A stretch of DNA of 49,338 bases from Actinomadura fibrosa (GCF_900659615.1 NZ_CAACUY010000051.1:1-49338), one strand, 5' to 3'. Shown: positions 6,509-15,685, numbered from the stretch's first letter. The notes: a model not told the origin generated them from the letters alone. Program-made: numbers and translations.

Positions 6509-9067
6509 ATGGAGGCCACCGAGAACGCTCTCCGCAGGGCCCTGGCCCGCGCGCGCGACGGCAAGACACTGGACCGGTCCGAGGCCACGACACTGCTGCG
6601 GGCCCGCGGTGCGCAGCTCGACGATCTGCTCACCTACGCCGCCCGTACCCGGGACGCCGGCCTGGAGGCCGCGGGCCGTCCCGGCGTCATCACCTACAGC
6701 CGCAAGGTCTTCATCCCGCTGACCCGCCTGTGCCGCGACCGCTGCGGCTATTGCACGTTCGCGACCGTCCCGCACAAACTCGACGCGCCTTACCTGAGCC
6801 CCGACGAGGTACTCGACATCGCGCGGCAGGGCGCCGCGCTGGGCTGCAAGGAGGCGCTGTTCACGCTCGGGGACCGTCCCGAGGACCGCTGGAAGCCGGC
6901 CCGCGAGTGGCTCGACGCGCACGGCTACGACGACACGCTCTCGTACGTGCGCGCGATGGCGATCCGGGTGCTGGAGGAGACCGGGCTGCTGCCGCACCTC
7001 AACCCCGGCGTGCTGACCTGGCGCGACTTCCAGCGGCTCAAGCCGGTCGCGCCGTCGATGGGGATGATGCTGGAGACGACCGCGACGCGGCTGTTCAGCG
7101 AGCGGGGCGGCCCGCACTTCGGCTCCCCCGACAAGGACCCGGCCGTCCGGCTGCGGGTGCTGGAGGACGCGGGGCGCACGAACGTGCCGTTCACCACCGG
7201 GATCCTCATCGGCATCGGCGAGACCGTCGAGGAGCGCGCCGACGCGATCTTCGAGATCCGGCGGACGATGCGCGAGTACGGGGCGATCCAGGAGGTGATC
7301 GTCCAGAACTTCCGCGCCAAGCCGGACACGAAGATGCGCGACACCCCGGACGCCGAGCTGGCGGAGCTGGCCGCGACGATCGCGGTGGCGCGGCTCGTCC
7401 TCGGGCCGAAGGCGCGGATCCAGGCGCCGCCGAACCTCGTCGCGGACCAGTACGCGCTGATGCTGCGCGCGGGGATCGACGACTGGGGCGGCGTGTCCCC
7501 GCTGACGCCCGATCACGTCAACCCCGAGCGGCCGTGGCCGCAGATCGACGAGCTGGCGGAGCGGACGGCGGAGTCCGGGTTCGCGCTGCGCGAGCGGCTC
7601 ACGATCTACCCCGAGTACGTCCGGCGCGGCGAGCCGTGGCTCGACCCGCGGCTGACCGGGCACGTCGCCGCCCTCGCCGACCCCGCGACGGGGCTGGCGC
7701 GCGAGGACGCCGTCCCCGAGGGGCGCCCGTGGCAGGAGCCGGACGGCGGCTTCGGCGCGTCGGGGCGCACCGACCTGCACACCGAGATCGACACGACGGG
7801 CCGCACGTCGGACCGGCGCGAGGACTTCGACGAGGTCTACGGCGACTGGGACGCGCTCAAGGCGCGGATGGCGACCGGCCCGGCGCGCATGGACCACGAC
7901 GTCAAGGCGGCGCTGGCGAGCGCCGAGCGGAACCCCGCCGGGCTCTCGGACGCCGAGGCGCTGGCCCTGCTGCACGCCGACGGCCCGGAGCTGGACGCCC
8001 TCGCCGGGCTGGCCGACGGGCTGCGCCGCGACGCGGTCGGCGACGACGTGACCTACGTCGTCACGCGGAACATCAACTTCACGAACGTCTGCTACACCGG
8101 CTGCCGGTTCTGCGCGTTCGCGCAGCGCCGCACCGACGCGGACGCGTACACGCTGTCGCTCCGGCAGGTCGGCGACCGGGTGGACGAGGCGTGGGCGGCG
8201 GGCGCCACCGAGATCTGCATGCAGGGCGGCATCCATCCCGACCTGCCCGGCACCGCCTACTTCGACCTCGCCCGCGAGGTGAAGCGCCGCGCGCCGGACA
8301 TCCACCTGCACTCCTACAGCCCGATGGAGGTCGTGAACGGCGCGTCCCGGACCGACCTGTCGATCCGGGAGTGGCTGGAGGCCGCGAAGGAGGCCGGGGT
8401 CGACTCGCTGCCGGGGACGGCCGCCGAGATCCTCGACGACGACGTCCGGTGGGTGCTGACCAAGGGCAAGCTGCCGACCGAGCAGTGGGTCGAGGTCGTC
8501 ACCACCGCGCACGAGCTCGGCATCCCGACGACCTCGACGATGATGTACGGGCACGTGGACACCCCGGCGCACTGGGTGGCGCACATCCGGCTGCTGCGGT
8601 CCCTCCAGGAGCGGACGGGCGGCTTCAGCGAGTTCGTGCTGCTCCCGTTCGTCCACCACAACTCGCCGATCTACCTGGCGGGGCTGGCGCGGCCCGGGCC
8701 GACCGTCCGGGAGAACATCGCCGTGCACGCGCTCGCCCGGATCATGCTGCACGGGGCGATCCCGAACATCCAGACGTCCTGGGTGAAGCTGGGCGACGAG
8801 CTGTGCACGCGGGTCCTGCGCGGCGGCGTCAACGACCTCGGCGGGACGCTGATGGAGGAGACCATCAGCCGGATGGCGGGCTCGGAGAACGGCTCGTTCA
8901 AGCCGATCAGCGAGCTGGAGGCGATCGCGGCCCGCGCGGGCCGTCCGGCGCGGCAGCGCACGACCCTGTACGGCGAGGTGCCCGCGGAGCGCCTGGAGGC
9001 CGGGCGGCGCACCGACGGGATCGGCGACTTCGGCGCCCGCCGGGCGCTGCCCCTCACCCCGGCCTGA
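6509..9067 (+). CDS. fbiC: FbiC, fused CofG-CofH Fo synthase
   Basis: This bifunctional radical-SAM enzyme makes the deazaflavin Fo from tyrosine and 5-amino-6-ribitylamino-uracil. The 852 residues contain two complete radical-SAM modules. CofG comes first, with cysteines C75, C79 and C82 (CRDRCGYC) and the ITYSRKVFIPLTRLC lead-in. CofH follows, with C528, C532 and C535 (CYTGCRFCAF) after the NINFTN strand. The fusion is typical of actinobacteria; archaea use two proteins. The ATG at 6509 follows a TAGAGT box by 6 nt. In mycobacteria fbiC is remote from fbiAB, whereas here it is about 1.2 kb away, so three Fo/F420 steps are clustered. Both radical-SAM motifs look intact. Confidence 0.98.
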   Translation: MEATENALRRALARARDGKTLDRSEATTLLRARGAQLDDLLTYAARTRDAGLEAAGRPGVITYSRKVFIPLTRLCRDRCGYCTFATVPHKLDAPYLSPDEVLDIARQGAALGCKEALFTLGDRPEDRWKPAREWLDAHGYDDTLSYVRAMAIRVLEETGLLPHLNPGVLTWRDFQRLKPVAPSMGMMLETTATRLFSERGGPHFGSPDKDPAVRLRVLEDAGRTNVPFTTGILIGIGETVEERADAIFEIRRTMREYGAIQEVIVQNFRAKPDTKMRDTPDAELAELAATIAVARLVLGPKARIQAPPNLVADQYALMLRAGIDDWGGVSPLTPDHVNPERPWPQIDELAERTAESGFALRERLTIYPEYVRRGEPWLDPRLTGHVAALADPATGLAREDAVPEGRPWQEPDGGFGASGRTDLHTEIDTTGRTSDRREDFDEVYGDWDALKARMATGPARMDHDVKAALASAERNPAGLSDAEALALLHADGPELDALAGLADGLRRDAVGDDVTYVVTRNINFTNVCYTGCRFCAFAQRRTDADAYTLSLRQVGDRVDEAWAAGATEICMQGGIHPDLPGTAYFDLAREVKRRAPDIHLHSYSPMEVVNGASRTDLSIREWLEAAKEAGVDSLPGTAAEILDDDVRWVLTKGKLPTEQWVEVVTTAHELGIPTTSTMMYGHVDTPAHWVAHIRLLRSLQERTGGFSEFVLLPFVHHNSPIYLAGLARPGPTVRENIAVHALARIMLHGAIPNIQTSWVKLGDELCTRVLRGGVNDLGGTLMEETISRMAGSENGSFKPISELEAIAARAGRPARQRTTLYGEVPAERLEAGRRTDGIGDFGARRALPLTPA

Positions 9068-9097
9068 TCGTCGGCCGCGCGCGGGCCGCGCGCCCCG

Positions 9098-10087
9098 TCA
9101 CGGCGGGGCGGGCGGCTCGCCGAGGCCGTCCGGCACCGGCCGGGACGGGGCGCCGCGAATCAGGCTCGGGCGGCGGTCCACGAGGTCGTCGGCGGAGCAC
9201 CGCACGGCGTCGAGGACGGCGCGGACCGATGGGCGCACATCCGCGCCGACGCGCGTCCACAGGACCATCCGGCGGTCCACCCGCGCGTCGGCGACGTCGC
9301 GGACGACGATGCCCTCCTCCAGCTCGGCCAGGGCCAGGTCCGGGATGAGGCACGCCGCGCCGCCCCGCGCGACCATCGCGAGGATGACCAGCAGGTCGTT
9401 CGAGCGGTACCGGACGTCGGGACGGTAGCCGCCCAGCCCGACGCAGGTGCGTTCCAGCAGGTCGGCGTGGTTCGTGCCGACGTGGCCGGTCACCCAGGGG
9501 GCGCCGGCGAGGTCGGCCATCCGGACCGGGCCGCCGCTCCGCGCGAGCGGGTGCGCCTCCGGCAGCGCGATCCGCATCGGCTCGGTGATCAGCACCTCGG
9601 ACGTGAGCTCGGGCCGGCGCGGGCGCGGCAGGTGCGAGTACTCGTCGGTGATCACGACGTCGATCTCCCGCAGCACGAGCGCCTGGAGGACGCGGACGAA
9701 CTCCTCGTCCAGCACGTCCACGACGAGGTCCGGGTAGTCGGCGGCGAGCCGCGGCAGCGCGGGCGCGAGGACGTGCAGGAGCGCGGTCTGGAACCCGACG
9801 ACGCGGACCGTGCCCGCGACGCGGCCGCTCGCGGCGAGCGCGGCCTCCTCCGCGCGCTGCGCCCCGGCGAGCAGGGTCTCGGCGTGCCCGGCGAGCACCT
9901 CGCCCGCCTCCGTGAGCCGCAGCCGCCGCCCGGCGCGCTCGACGAGCGGGACGCCCACCTCCCGCTGCAACTGGGCGAGCTGCTGCGAGACGGCGGAGGG
10001 GCTGTAGCCGAGCGCCTCGGCGACCGCCCCGACGGTGCCGCGCAGCTTGAGCTCGCGGAGCACCCGCAGCCTGCCGAGATCCAACAT
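9098..10087 (-). CDS. LysR-family transcriptional regulator
   Basis: The 329-residue product has an N-terminal winged HTH; the helix-turn-helix lies at about residues 18-37 (TVGAVAEALGYSPSAVSQQL). A LysR-type effector-binding domain follows from about residue 90 (GTVRVVGFQTALLHVLAPAL). The ATG at 10087 begins MLDLGRLRVLREL, the usual LysR start; upstream in-frame codons are possible but unlikely. It converges on fbiC with a 30-bp gap and is divergent from a small hydrophobic ORF across a gap of about 200 bp. LysR proteins often control the divergent gene, so that small gene is the first target to consider. The effector cannot be predicted. Confidence 0.92.
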   Translation of the reverse strand: MLDLGRLRVLRELKLRGTVGAVAEALGYSPSAVSQQLAQLQREVGVPLVERAGRRLRLTEAGEVLAGHAETLLAGAQRAEEAALAASGRVAGTVRVVGFQTALLHVLAPALPRLAADYPDLVVDVLDEEFVRVLQALVLREIDVVITDEYSHLPRPRRPELTSEVLITEPMRIALPEAHPLARSGGPVRMADLAGAPWVTGHVGTNHADLLERTCVGLGGYRPDVRYRSNDLLVILAMVARGGAACLIPDLALAELEEGIVVRDVADARVDRRMVLWTRVGADVRPSVRAVLDAVRCSADDLVDRRPSLIRGAPSRPVPDGLGEPPAPP

Positions 10088-10293
10088 AGTGAAGAGATCC
10101 TTACACATTCCCTGCAGAAACAGTCGCTGGACCTGAAGGATGCGCGGAGTCAGACTGGAGGTGCGACGGAGAGCGGTACCACGGCGGAGACCCCGCCGGA
10201 CCGCCTCCACCGCCCCGCGCGGGAACGTCCCGGGTCCGTTCGGACCCACCGCATCCGCACCGGCGCGCCCGGTGCCACGCAAAGGACCGACCC

Positions 10294-10509
10294 ATGTTGA
10301 TCATGCTTGCCCTGCTCGTCGCCCTCGCCGTCCTCGCCCCCGTCCTCGGCTCCGACAGCCGCGACGGCCTCGACTGGGCCCCGGACAACTTCTGGATGCG
10401 CCGCCGGCGCTCCGGCACACCCCGGTCTAGAAGGAGCGATAGTCCCGGACGGCCAGGCGGGGGCCGCGGCGCGGCGGACGGGCACCGGACGATTCCAGCA
10501 GCCGGATGA
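10294..10509 (+). CDS. Small membrane peptide divergent from LysR gene
   Basis: This short ORF encodes up to 71 residues. Its first 18 are hydrophobic (MLIMLALLVALAVLAPVL), followed by GSDSRDGLDWAPDNFW and an arginine cluster, a pattern consistent with a single-pass peptide with a basic cytoplasmic end. The ATG has AAAGGA 7 nt upstream, the best ribosome site in the area. The last 28 codons overlap the 3' end of the opposing glycosylase gene and look like run-on sequence of low conservation. I recall similar small SRDG-containing proteins beside actinomycete LysR genes, but cannot name a family. Function unknown. Confidence 0.5.
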   Translation: MLIMLALLVALAVLAPVLGSDSRDGLDWAPDNFWMRRRRSGTPRSRRSDSPGRPGGGRGAADGHRTIPAAG

Positions 10510-11392
10510 CGCGGTGCCGGTGCCCGGCGTACGGCTCCAGCAGCTCCAGCATCCCGTCGTCGTCGACCTTCCGGCCGATGAGCGCCCAGCCCACGATCCC
10601 GGGCAGGTGGTAGTCGCCGACGGAGACGGCGTCGGCGTCGCCGGCCGCGCGCTGCCGGACCTCGGCGGCCGTCCAGACCCCGATGCCCGGCAGCGACCGC
10701 AGCCGCCGCTCGGACGGGTCCTCCTCCAGCCGCCCGGCCGCCCGGGCCGCGCCGATGATGGTGCGGGCCCGGACGGCCTCCAGGCCCGACCGGTGCCACT
10801 CCCACGACGGGATCCGGATCCACACCGCCGGCGGGGGCGGCACCCGCATCTCCGGGGCGCCCGGGGCGGGCTCGCCGAACCGGCGCAGCAGGTAGCCCCA
10901 GGCGCGCCACGCCTCCTCGCTGAGGACCTTCTGCTCCATCACCGCGGGCACCAGCGCCTCGAAGACGCGGTTCGTCCGCCCGATCCGCAGGCCCGGCCGG
11001 CGCCGCACCTGCTCCCGGACGATGTCGTGCCGCGCCTCGAACCCCTCCGGGGCGTCTCCCGCCCCCAGCAGGTCGGGGACCCCGTCGAGGAGCCACTCGG
11101 CGCCCGGCCCCCAGGCATGGGCGTCGACGGCGCCCGCGGCGGCCCGTAGCCGGATCGTCCCGGGGCCGCAGGGGGTGTGGGACGTCCGCCAGATCGCGCC
11201 GTCCCGGTCGATCCGGAAGGCGGGGTCGTGCGGCCCGCGCCGGTGCGGGACGAGGACGTCCCGCAGGCTCAGCGGCCACGGCGGACGCCATTCGCGGCGC
11301 AGCACCGGAGCGTGCCCGGGGAGCCGCCCAGCGGTCGGCTCCCCGGGTCGTATTTCAGGACTCCGGCCCACGGCACTCGCCTGGCGGCTCAT
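10427..11392 (-). CDS. AlkA-like HhH-GPD DNA glycosylase
   Basis: The product excises damaged bases, probably alkylated purines, starting base-excision repair. With a start at ATG 11392 it has 321 residues. The signature is the helix-hairpin-helix LPGIGVWTAAEV (residues 234-245) followed by VGDYHLP, whose D260 is in the position of the catalytic aspartate of HhH-GPD glycosylases. The N-terminal half (SLRDVLVPHRRGPHDPAFRI) fits the beta-sheet domain of AlkA. An upstream ATG at 11443 would overlap the manB stop (ATGCCTAA) and could couple translation with manB; neither start has a clear ribosome site. Its link to the envelope genes is probably only positional. Confidence 0.85.
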   Translation of the reverse strand: MSRQASAVGRSPEIRPGEPTAGRLPGHAPVLRREWRPPWPLSLRDVLVPHRRGPHDPAFRIDRDGAIWRTSHTPCGPGTIRLRAAAGAVDAHAWGPGAEWLLDGVPDLLGAGDAPEGFEARHDIVREQVRRRPGLRIGRTNRVFEALVPAVMEQKVLSEEAWRAWGYLLRRFGEPAPGAPEMRVPPPPAVWIRIPSWEWHRSGLEAVRARTIIGAARAAGRLEEDPSERRLRSLPGIGVWTAAEVRQRAAGDADAVSVGDYHLPGIVGWALIGRKVDDDGMLELLEPYAGHRHRVIRLLESSGARPPRRGPRLAVRDYRSF

Positions 11393-11435
11393 GCCGTGAC
11401 CGTATCGGGGCGAACGCGGCATCGGCGGAGAGAAC

Positions 11436-12503
11436 TTAGGCATCGGTGGAGAAGCGGACGGCCGTCGCGGGTAGTTCGATGCCCGGCCATACGCGCAGGC
11501 CGTCGCGGAGTTCGTTGCCCGGGCCGACCACGGCGGCGTCGCCCAGGATGACCCCGTCCAGGATCGCTCCGGGGCCGACGCGCGCGCCCCGGCTCAGCAC
11601 CGAGTCGCGGACCGTGGCGCCCTCGGCGACGAACGCCTCGTCCAGCAGGACGCTGCCGAGGACGGTGGCGCCCGCCTCCACGACCGCGTTGCGGCCCACC
11701 GTCGTGCCGCCGCGCACCACCGCGCCGGGCGACACGTTCGCGCCGGGGAGGGTCAGCCGCTCGCCCGGGTCGCCGGGCATCGCCGGGGACGCCAGCTTCC
11801 CGAGCACCAGGTCGCAGGAGCCCCGGACGAACGCCTCCGGCGTCCCGACGTCCAGCCAGTAGCCCGCCTCGACGTACCCCATGACGACCGCGCCGGACGC
11901 GATCAGCGAGGGGAACGTCTCGCGCTCGACGGAGACGACCTCGTCCTCGGGGATCGTGTCGATCGCCGACCGGCGGAACACGTAGCAGCCCGCGTTGATC
12001 TGGTTCGTCACCGGATGCGACGTCTTCTCCAGGAACGCGGTGACCCGCCCGTCCTCGCCGGTCGGGACGCAGCCGAAGCGCGACGGGTCGTCGGCGACGG
12101 TCAGGTGCAGCGTCACCTCCGCGGCGGCCTTCTCGTGCAGCTCCACCTGCGCCTGGACGTCGTGGCCCGACAGGATGTCGCCGTTGAGGATCAGGACCGG
12201 GTCGTCAGCCCCGCAGGTCAGCGCACGGGAGGCGTTGCGGATCGCGCCGCCGGTGCCGAGCGGCTCGTCCTCGCTGACGTAGACGAGGTCCACCCCGTAC
12301 GCGCGGTCGCCGAACGCGGCCTCGAACATCTCCGCCCGGTAGGACGTGGCGAAGACGATGCGGTCGACGCCCGCCGCGCGGGCGCGGGCGAGCTGGTGGG
12401 CGAGGAACGCGACGCCCGCCGTGGGGAGCAGCGGCTTCGGCGTGGAGATCGTCAACGGGCGGAGGCGGGTGCCCTGCCCTCCGACCAGCAGAATCGCTTC
12501 CAC
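11436..12503 (-). CDS. manB: Mannose-1-phosphate guanylyltransferase-type nucleotidyltransferase
   Basis: The product makes a nucleotide sugar, most likely GDP-mannose from mannose-1-phosphate and GTP. The 355 residues begin with the nucleotidyltransferase motif LLVGGQGTRLRPLT and STPKPLLP. D-containing ILNGDILS and the NQINAGCYVFRR segment follow, and a left-handed beta-helix of hexapeptide repeats fills the C-terminal third (GANVSPGAVVRGGTTVGRNA). GTG 12503 has AAGGA 5 nt before it. In M. tuberculosis the equivalent gene (Rv3264c, manB) lies near fbiAB, matching this window. The sugar specificity is inferred from that synteny; a glucose-1-phosphate enzyme is the alternative. It would feed the neighbouring GT4 enzymes. 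Confidence 0.9.
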   Translation of the reverse strand: MEAILLVGGQGTRLRPLTISTPKPLLPTAGVAFLAHQLARARAAGVDRIVFATSYRAEMFEAAFGDRAYGVDLVYVSEDEPLGTGGAIRNASRALTCGADDPVLILNGDILSGHDVQAQVELHEKAAAEVTLHLTVADDPSRFGCVPTGEDGRVTAFLEKTSHPVTNQINAGCYVFRRSAIDTIPEDEVVSVERETFPSLIASGAVVMGYVEAGYWLDVGTPEAFVRGSCDLVLGKLASPAMPGDPGERLTLPGANVSPGAVVRGGTTVGRNAVVEAGATVLGSVLLDEAFVAEGATVRDSVLSRGARVGPGAILDGVILGDAAVVGPGNELRDGLRVWPGIELPATAVRFSTDA

Positions 12504-12551
12504 GGGGTTCCTTCCGTCGCCGGGTCTCCTCCGGACCGTCCGCGACAGACC

Positions 12552-13709
12552 TTAGTGGGTGCGCGATCCCCGGGAGCCCTCGCGCTGCTCGACCGCGCGC
12601 TGGTAGGACGCCATGTGCGCCTCGGCCGACGCCGTCCAGCTGAACTCCTGGGAGCGGGCGTGCGCGGCCTCGGCGAGCTTCGCGCGGCCCTCCGGGTCGA
12701 GGATGAGCGAGGTCAGCGCGGCGCCGATCGCGGCGGGGTGAGGCTCGGTGTAGGCGACGGCCTCGCCGCCGACCTCCGGCAGCGACCCGCGCCGCGTGGT
12801 GAGCACCGGGGCGCCGCACGCCATCGCCTCCAGGACGGGCAGCCCGAACCCCTCGCCGCGGCTCGGCAGCGCCACCACCAGCGCGCCGCCGAAGAAGCCG
12901 GGCAGCGACGGCCACGGCAGGTAACCGGGGCGCAGCACCCGCAGGTGCATCGGCACCGTCGCGAGCGCGGCGTCGACCTCGTCGTCCCAGCCGCCGCCCC
13001 CCGCGAGGACGAGCGCCGGAGGGTCGGGCAGGTCGGCGCAGGCGCGGACCCAGCCGCGGATCAGGTTCGGGACGTTCTTGCGGGGCTCCAGGGCCCCGAG
13101 GTAGGCGACGTAGGGGTGGCCGTGCAGGCCCAGCCGGTCCGACACCCGCCGGATCTCGATCTCGTCCGGGCGGTGGAACACGGTGTGGTCGACGCCGTGG
13201 TAGGCGACGTCGATGTGCGTGGGGTCGGCGCCGAGCATCCGGACGAGGTCGTCCCGCGTCGCCCGGGACGGCACGATCACGCGGCTCGCCCGCCGCACCG
13301 CCGTCCGCGTCGCCGACTTGACGTAGCTGGTCCGGACGGGGTCGTGCACCTCGGGCTCGGCGAACAGCGCCACGTCGTGGATCGTGACGACCGCCGGGAG
13401 GCTGCAACTGACCGGCATCGCGTACGTCGGCAGGTGGATGACGTCGGCCTCGACGCTCTCGGCGACGTACGGCAGGCTGGACTGCTCCCAGGCCAGCCGG
13501 GTCGCGCGGTGCGCCAGCGCGGCCGGGCCCGCGACGATCCGCGCGCCGGGCGCGAGCGCGCCGTACCGCTGCTCGTCGACGCGCTGGCAGGCGACGGCGA
13601 GGTCGGCGCCGAGCGCGTGCAGGGCCGTCAGCAGGCCGTCGACGTACCGCCCGAGCCCGCCGCGGTCGGCGGGCACGGCGGTGGCGTCGAGCAGGATCCG
13701 AGGCGCCAC
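12552..13709 (-). CDS. GT4 family glycosyltransferase (mannosyltransferase-like)
   Basis: This retaining GT-B enzyme transfers a sugar from a nucleotide donor to a glycolipid or glycan at the cytoplasmic face. The 385-residue protein starts at GTG 13709, which has GGGGGAG at good spacing, better than the ATG at 13724. Motifs are GGLGRYVDGLLTAL near the N-terminus, HGVDHTVFH, YLGALEPRKNVPNLI, and the EX7E donor loop in PSRGEGFGLPVLEAMACGAP. It lies directly upstream of manB on the same strand with a 48-bp gap, so a GDP-mannose donor is likely. Confidence 0.92.
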   Translation of the reverse strand: MAPRILLDATAVPADRGGLGRYVDGLLTALHALGADLAVACQRVDEQRYGALAPGARIVAGPAALAHRATRLAWEQSSLPYVAESVEADVIHLPTYAMPVSCSLPAVVTIHDVALFAEPEVHDPVRTSYVKSATRTAVRRASRVIVPSRATRDDLVRMLGADPTHIDVAYHGVDHTVFHRPDEIEIRRVSDRLGLHGHPYVAYLGALEPRKNVPNLIRGWVRACADLPDPPALVLAGGGGWDDEVDAALATVPMHLRVLRPGYLPWPSLPGFFGGALVVALPSRGEGFGLPVLEAMACGAPVLTTRRGSLPEVGGEAVAYTEPHPAAIGAALTSLILDPEGRAKLAEAAHARSQEFSWTASAEAHMASYQRAVEQREGSRGSRTH

Positions 13710-13860
13710 GGTCCACTCCCCCATCCCGGCCCGGCCTGGCGACGCGCGGCCGTAGTGGCGTAGATCACTCTTTACGCTTCGAGCCTACGCCCGTCGGCCG
13801 CCGATCCGTGCGACCTCCGCGCGTCTTCTCGGTTCCGCACCGGAGACACCCCGGTGGCCG

Positions 13861-14565
13861 TCAGCGCTTGCGGGCGCGCACCAGGACGATGCTGCCGCGC
13901 TCGTTCGGCGCGGAGCGGTCGGCGAGCGCGACCAGCGGCGTCAGCGGGGCGGCCGCGTTGAAGCCGACCTTGCCGCCGTAGGTCGAGAGCGACAGGTAGA
14001 GGCGCTCGGTGGCCGCCGTCCGGAACTGGTAGGAGTGCTCGACCAGGTCGAGGCCGCGCTCGTCCATCAGCTTGGCGAGGCTGTCGTGGGTGTAGGTGTG
14101 CTGCACGTGGTACTTGGCCTTGTGCGCGTCGCGCAGCTTCGGCCAGGCGTCGGCGCGGCTGAGCACGTCGGCGGACATGAAGATCTCGCCGCCGGGCTTC
14201 AGCACGCGCGCCATCTCGTCCAGCGACCTGCCGCCGTCGTCGAAGTGCTCGATCGCGCACACCGACAGGATCGCGTCGAACGACCCGTCGCCGAACGGCA
14301 GCCGGAGCGCGTCGCACTCGATCAGGGCGGGCGCGTGGGCGAGCGTCCGGCCGTACACCATCTTGCCGCGGGCGAGGTCGATCGACACCGCCTCGGCGCC
14401 GCGCCGGCGCGCCCGCCCGGCCCAGTACCCGTCGCCGCCCGCGACGTCCAGGACCCGCTTGCCGCGGAGGTCCCGGCCCATCCAGTCCAGCAGGGTCCCC
14501 GCCTCGCGGTACCTGCACACGTGCACCTGGTGCCCGACGAAGGCGACCACATCCGAGAGTCTCAT
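13861..14565 (-). CDS. Class I SAM-dependent methyltransferase
   Basis: This 234-residue product has SAM motif I VLDVAGGDGYWA (residues 38-49), the acidic motif II residue in SIDLARGKMV (D63), and the motif IV region FGDGSFDAILSVCAIEHFDD. LKPGGEIFMSAD follows. The fold matches the Methyltransf_11 group that modifies sugars, lipids or quinones; no substrate-specific residue is visible. ATG 14565 (MRLSDVV) is preferred over a TTG at 14574. TACAGT lies 8 nt upstream, suggesting a leaderless message. Among glycosyltransferases, sugar or polymer-end methylation is a reasonable but unproven role. Confidence 0.88.
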   Translation of the reverse strand: MRLSDVVAFVGHQVHVCRYREAGTLLDWMGRDLRGKRVLDVAGGDGYWAGRARRRGAEAVSIDLARGKMVYGRTLAHAPALIECDALRLPFGDGSFDAILSVCAIEHFDDGGRSLDEMARVLKPGGEIFMSADVLSRADAWPKLRDAHKAKYHVQHTYTHDSLAKLMDERGLDLVEHSYQFRTAATERLYLSLSTYGGKVGFNAAAPLTPLVALADRSAPNERGSIVLVRARKR

Positions 14566-14631
14566 CGCCCCCAACTGTATTGCGCCCGGCGGGACCGCGA
14601 GCGCGAAGCCGCGCGGCGATCGCCGGTCGCC

Positions 14632-14644
14632 TACCCTTGGGCGC
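14632..14644 (+). promoter_or_regulatory. Leaderless-type -10 box for the LPG-synthase-like gene
   Basis: TACCCT is followed by 7 nt and then GTG 14645, with no Shine-Dalgarno. On the other strand ACTGTA (14574-14579) serves the divergent methyltransferase gene in the same way. Confidence 0.5.
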
Positions 14645-15685
14645 GTGAAGATGAAGGCCGTCGCCGTGCGGATCCTGCGCGTCCTGCTGGTGCTGCTCGC
14701 GCTGGCGTTCTGCGCCTACAGCGTGGCCTCCCAGTGGGACGAGACGACCCGGGCGTTCCGGGAGATGTCCTGGCCCACGCTGGCCGGGTCCCTCGCCGCG
14801 GGCCTCGCCGGGCTGTTCGTGTGGATGCTCGGCTGGCGGACCTTCCTCTCCGGGCTCGGCTCGCCGCTGCCGCTGCGGGCCGCGTTCCGCATCTCGTCGA
14901 TCTCCCAGCTCGGCAAGTACGTGCCGGGCAAGGTGTGGGCGCTCGTCACCCAGATCGAGATGGCCCGCGAGCACAAGGTGCCGGCCGAGCGCAGCTTCGG
15001 CTCGACGCTGCTGGCCGTCGCGACGTCCACCGCCTGCGGGCTCGCGGTCGCCTCGGTGACGCTGCCGCTGACGTCCGCCGCGGCCCGCGAGAAGTACTGG
15101 TGGCTGTTCCTGCTCGCGCCCGTGATGCTCGCCGCGCTGCACCCGAGGATCGTCACCTGGTGCCTGGACACGCTGCTGCGGCTCGTCCGGCGGCCGCCGC
15201 TGGAGCATCCGGCCGGGCTCGGCGTGACGCTCCGCGCGATCGGCTGGACGGTCCTCGGCTGGGCACTGTTCGGCGTCCACACCTGGCTGCTGTGCCTGGC
15301 CGTGGACGGCGACGGCGCGGGCCTGCCCTTCCTCGCCACTGGCGCCTACGCGCTCGCGTTCGTCGCGGGCTTCCTCGTCTTCATCGCGCCGGGCGGCATC
15401 GGGGCGCGCGAAGCCGCGCTGACCGTGGTCCTCACGCCGGTGCTGCCCGCGGGCGCGCCGGTCGTCGTCGCGATCGCCTCCCGGGTGCTGCTGACCGCCG
15501 CCGACTTGCTCAACGCGGGCGCCGCGCTGCTGCTCGGACGGGGCGCGCGGCCCGCTGAAGCCGGGGCGGGCACGACCGGAGACGGAGCGGGCCTGAACGG
15601 CGCGGACGTGGACGGGGCGGCCGGGAATGAACCGGCCGCCGCCGAGCTTGTGAGGGGTACGCAGCCGACGAAGGAGCGACCGTGA
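14645..15685 (+). CDS. LPG-synthase-TM/UPF0104-type integral membrane protein
   Basis: The 346-residue polytopic protein has several transmembrane helices and the family marks SISQLGKYVPGKVWAL, FIAPGGIGAREAAL and SRVLLTAADLLNAG. These are typical of the lysylphosphatidylglycerol synthase transmembrane domain (COG0392), which by itself is linked to lipid or glycolipid flipping. It lacks the C-terminal aminoacyl-transferase domain, so it is not a full MprF. A short Gly/Ala-rich tail ends at the thioredoxin start: the stop TGA overlaps the trxA GTG by 4 bp. Alternative start ATG 14651. In this locus a lipid-linked sugar flippase role is plausible. Confidence 0.85.
   Translation: MKMKAVAVRILRVLLVLLALAFCAYSVASQWDETTRAFREMSWPTLAGSLAAGLAGLFVWMLGWRTFLSGLGSPLPLRAAFRISSISQLGKYVPGKVWALVTQIEMAREHKVPAERSFGSTLLAVATSTACGLAVASVTLPLTSAAAREKYWWLFLLAPVMLAALHPRIVTWCLDTLLRLVRRPPLEHPAGLGVTLRAIGWTVLGWALFGVHTWLLCLAVDGDGAGLPFLATGAYALAFVAGFLVFIAPGGIGAREAALTVVLTPVLPAGAPVVVAIASRVLLTAADLLNAGAALLLGRGARPAEAGAGTTGDGAGLNGADVDGAAGNEPAAAELVRGTQPTKERP

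Noticed and set aside
6482..8752. Minus-strand 756-codon open frame opposite fbiC
   Set aside because: Composition is Arg/Val/Asp/His-rich without motifs, while fbiC on the plus strand is unambiguous.
9068..9097. GC-rich segment as terminator between fbiC and LysR gene
   Set aside because: It is mostly a direct repeat of GGCCGCGCGC rather than a clean inverted repeat and has no T-run, so I could not support a hairpin terminator.
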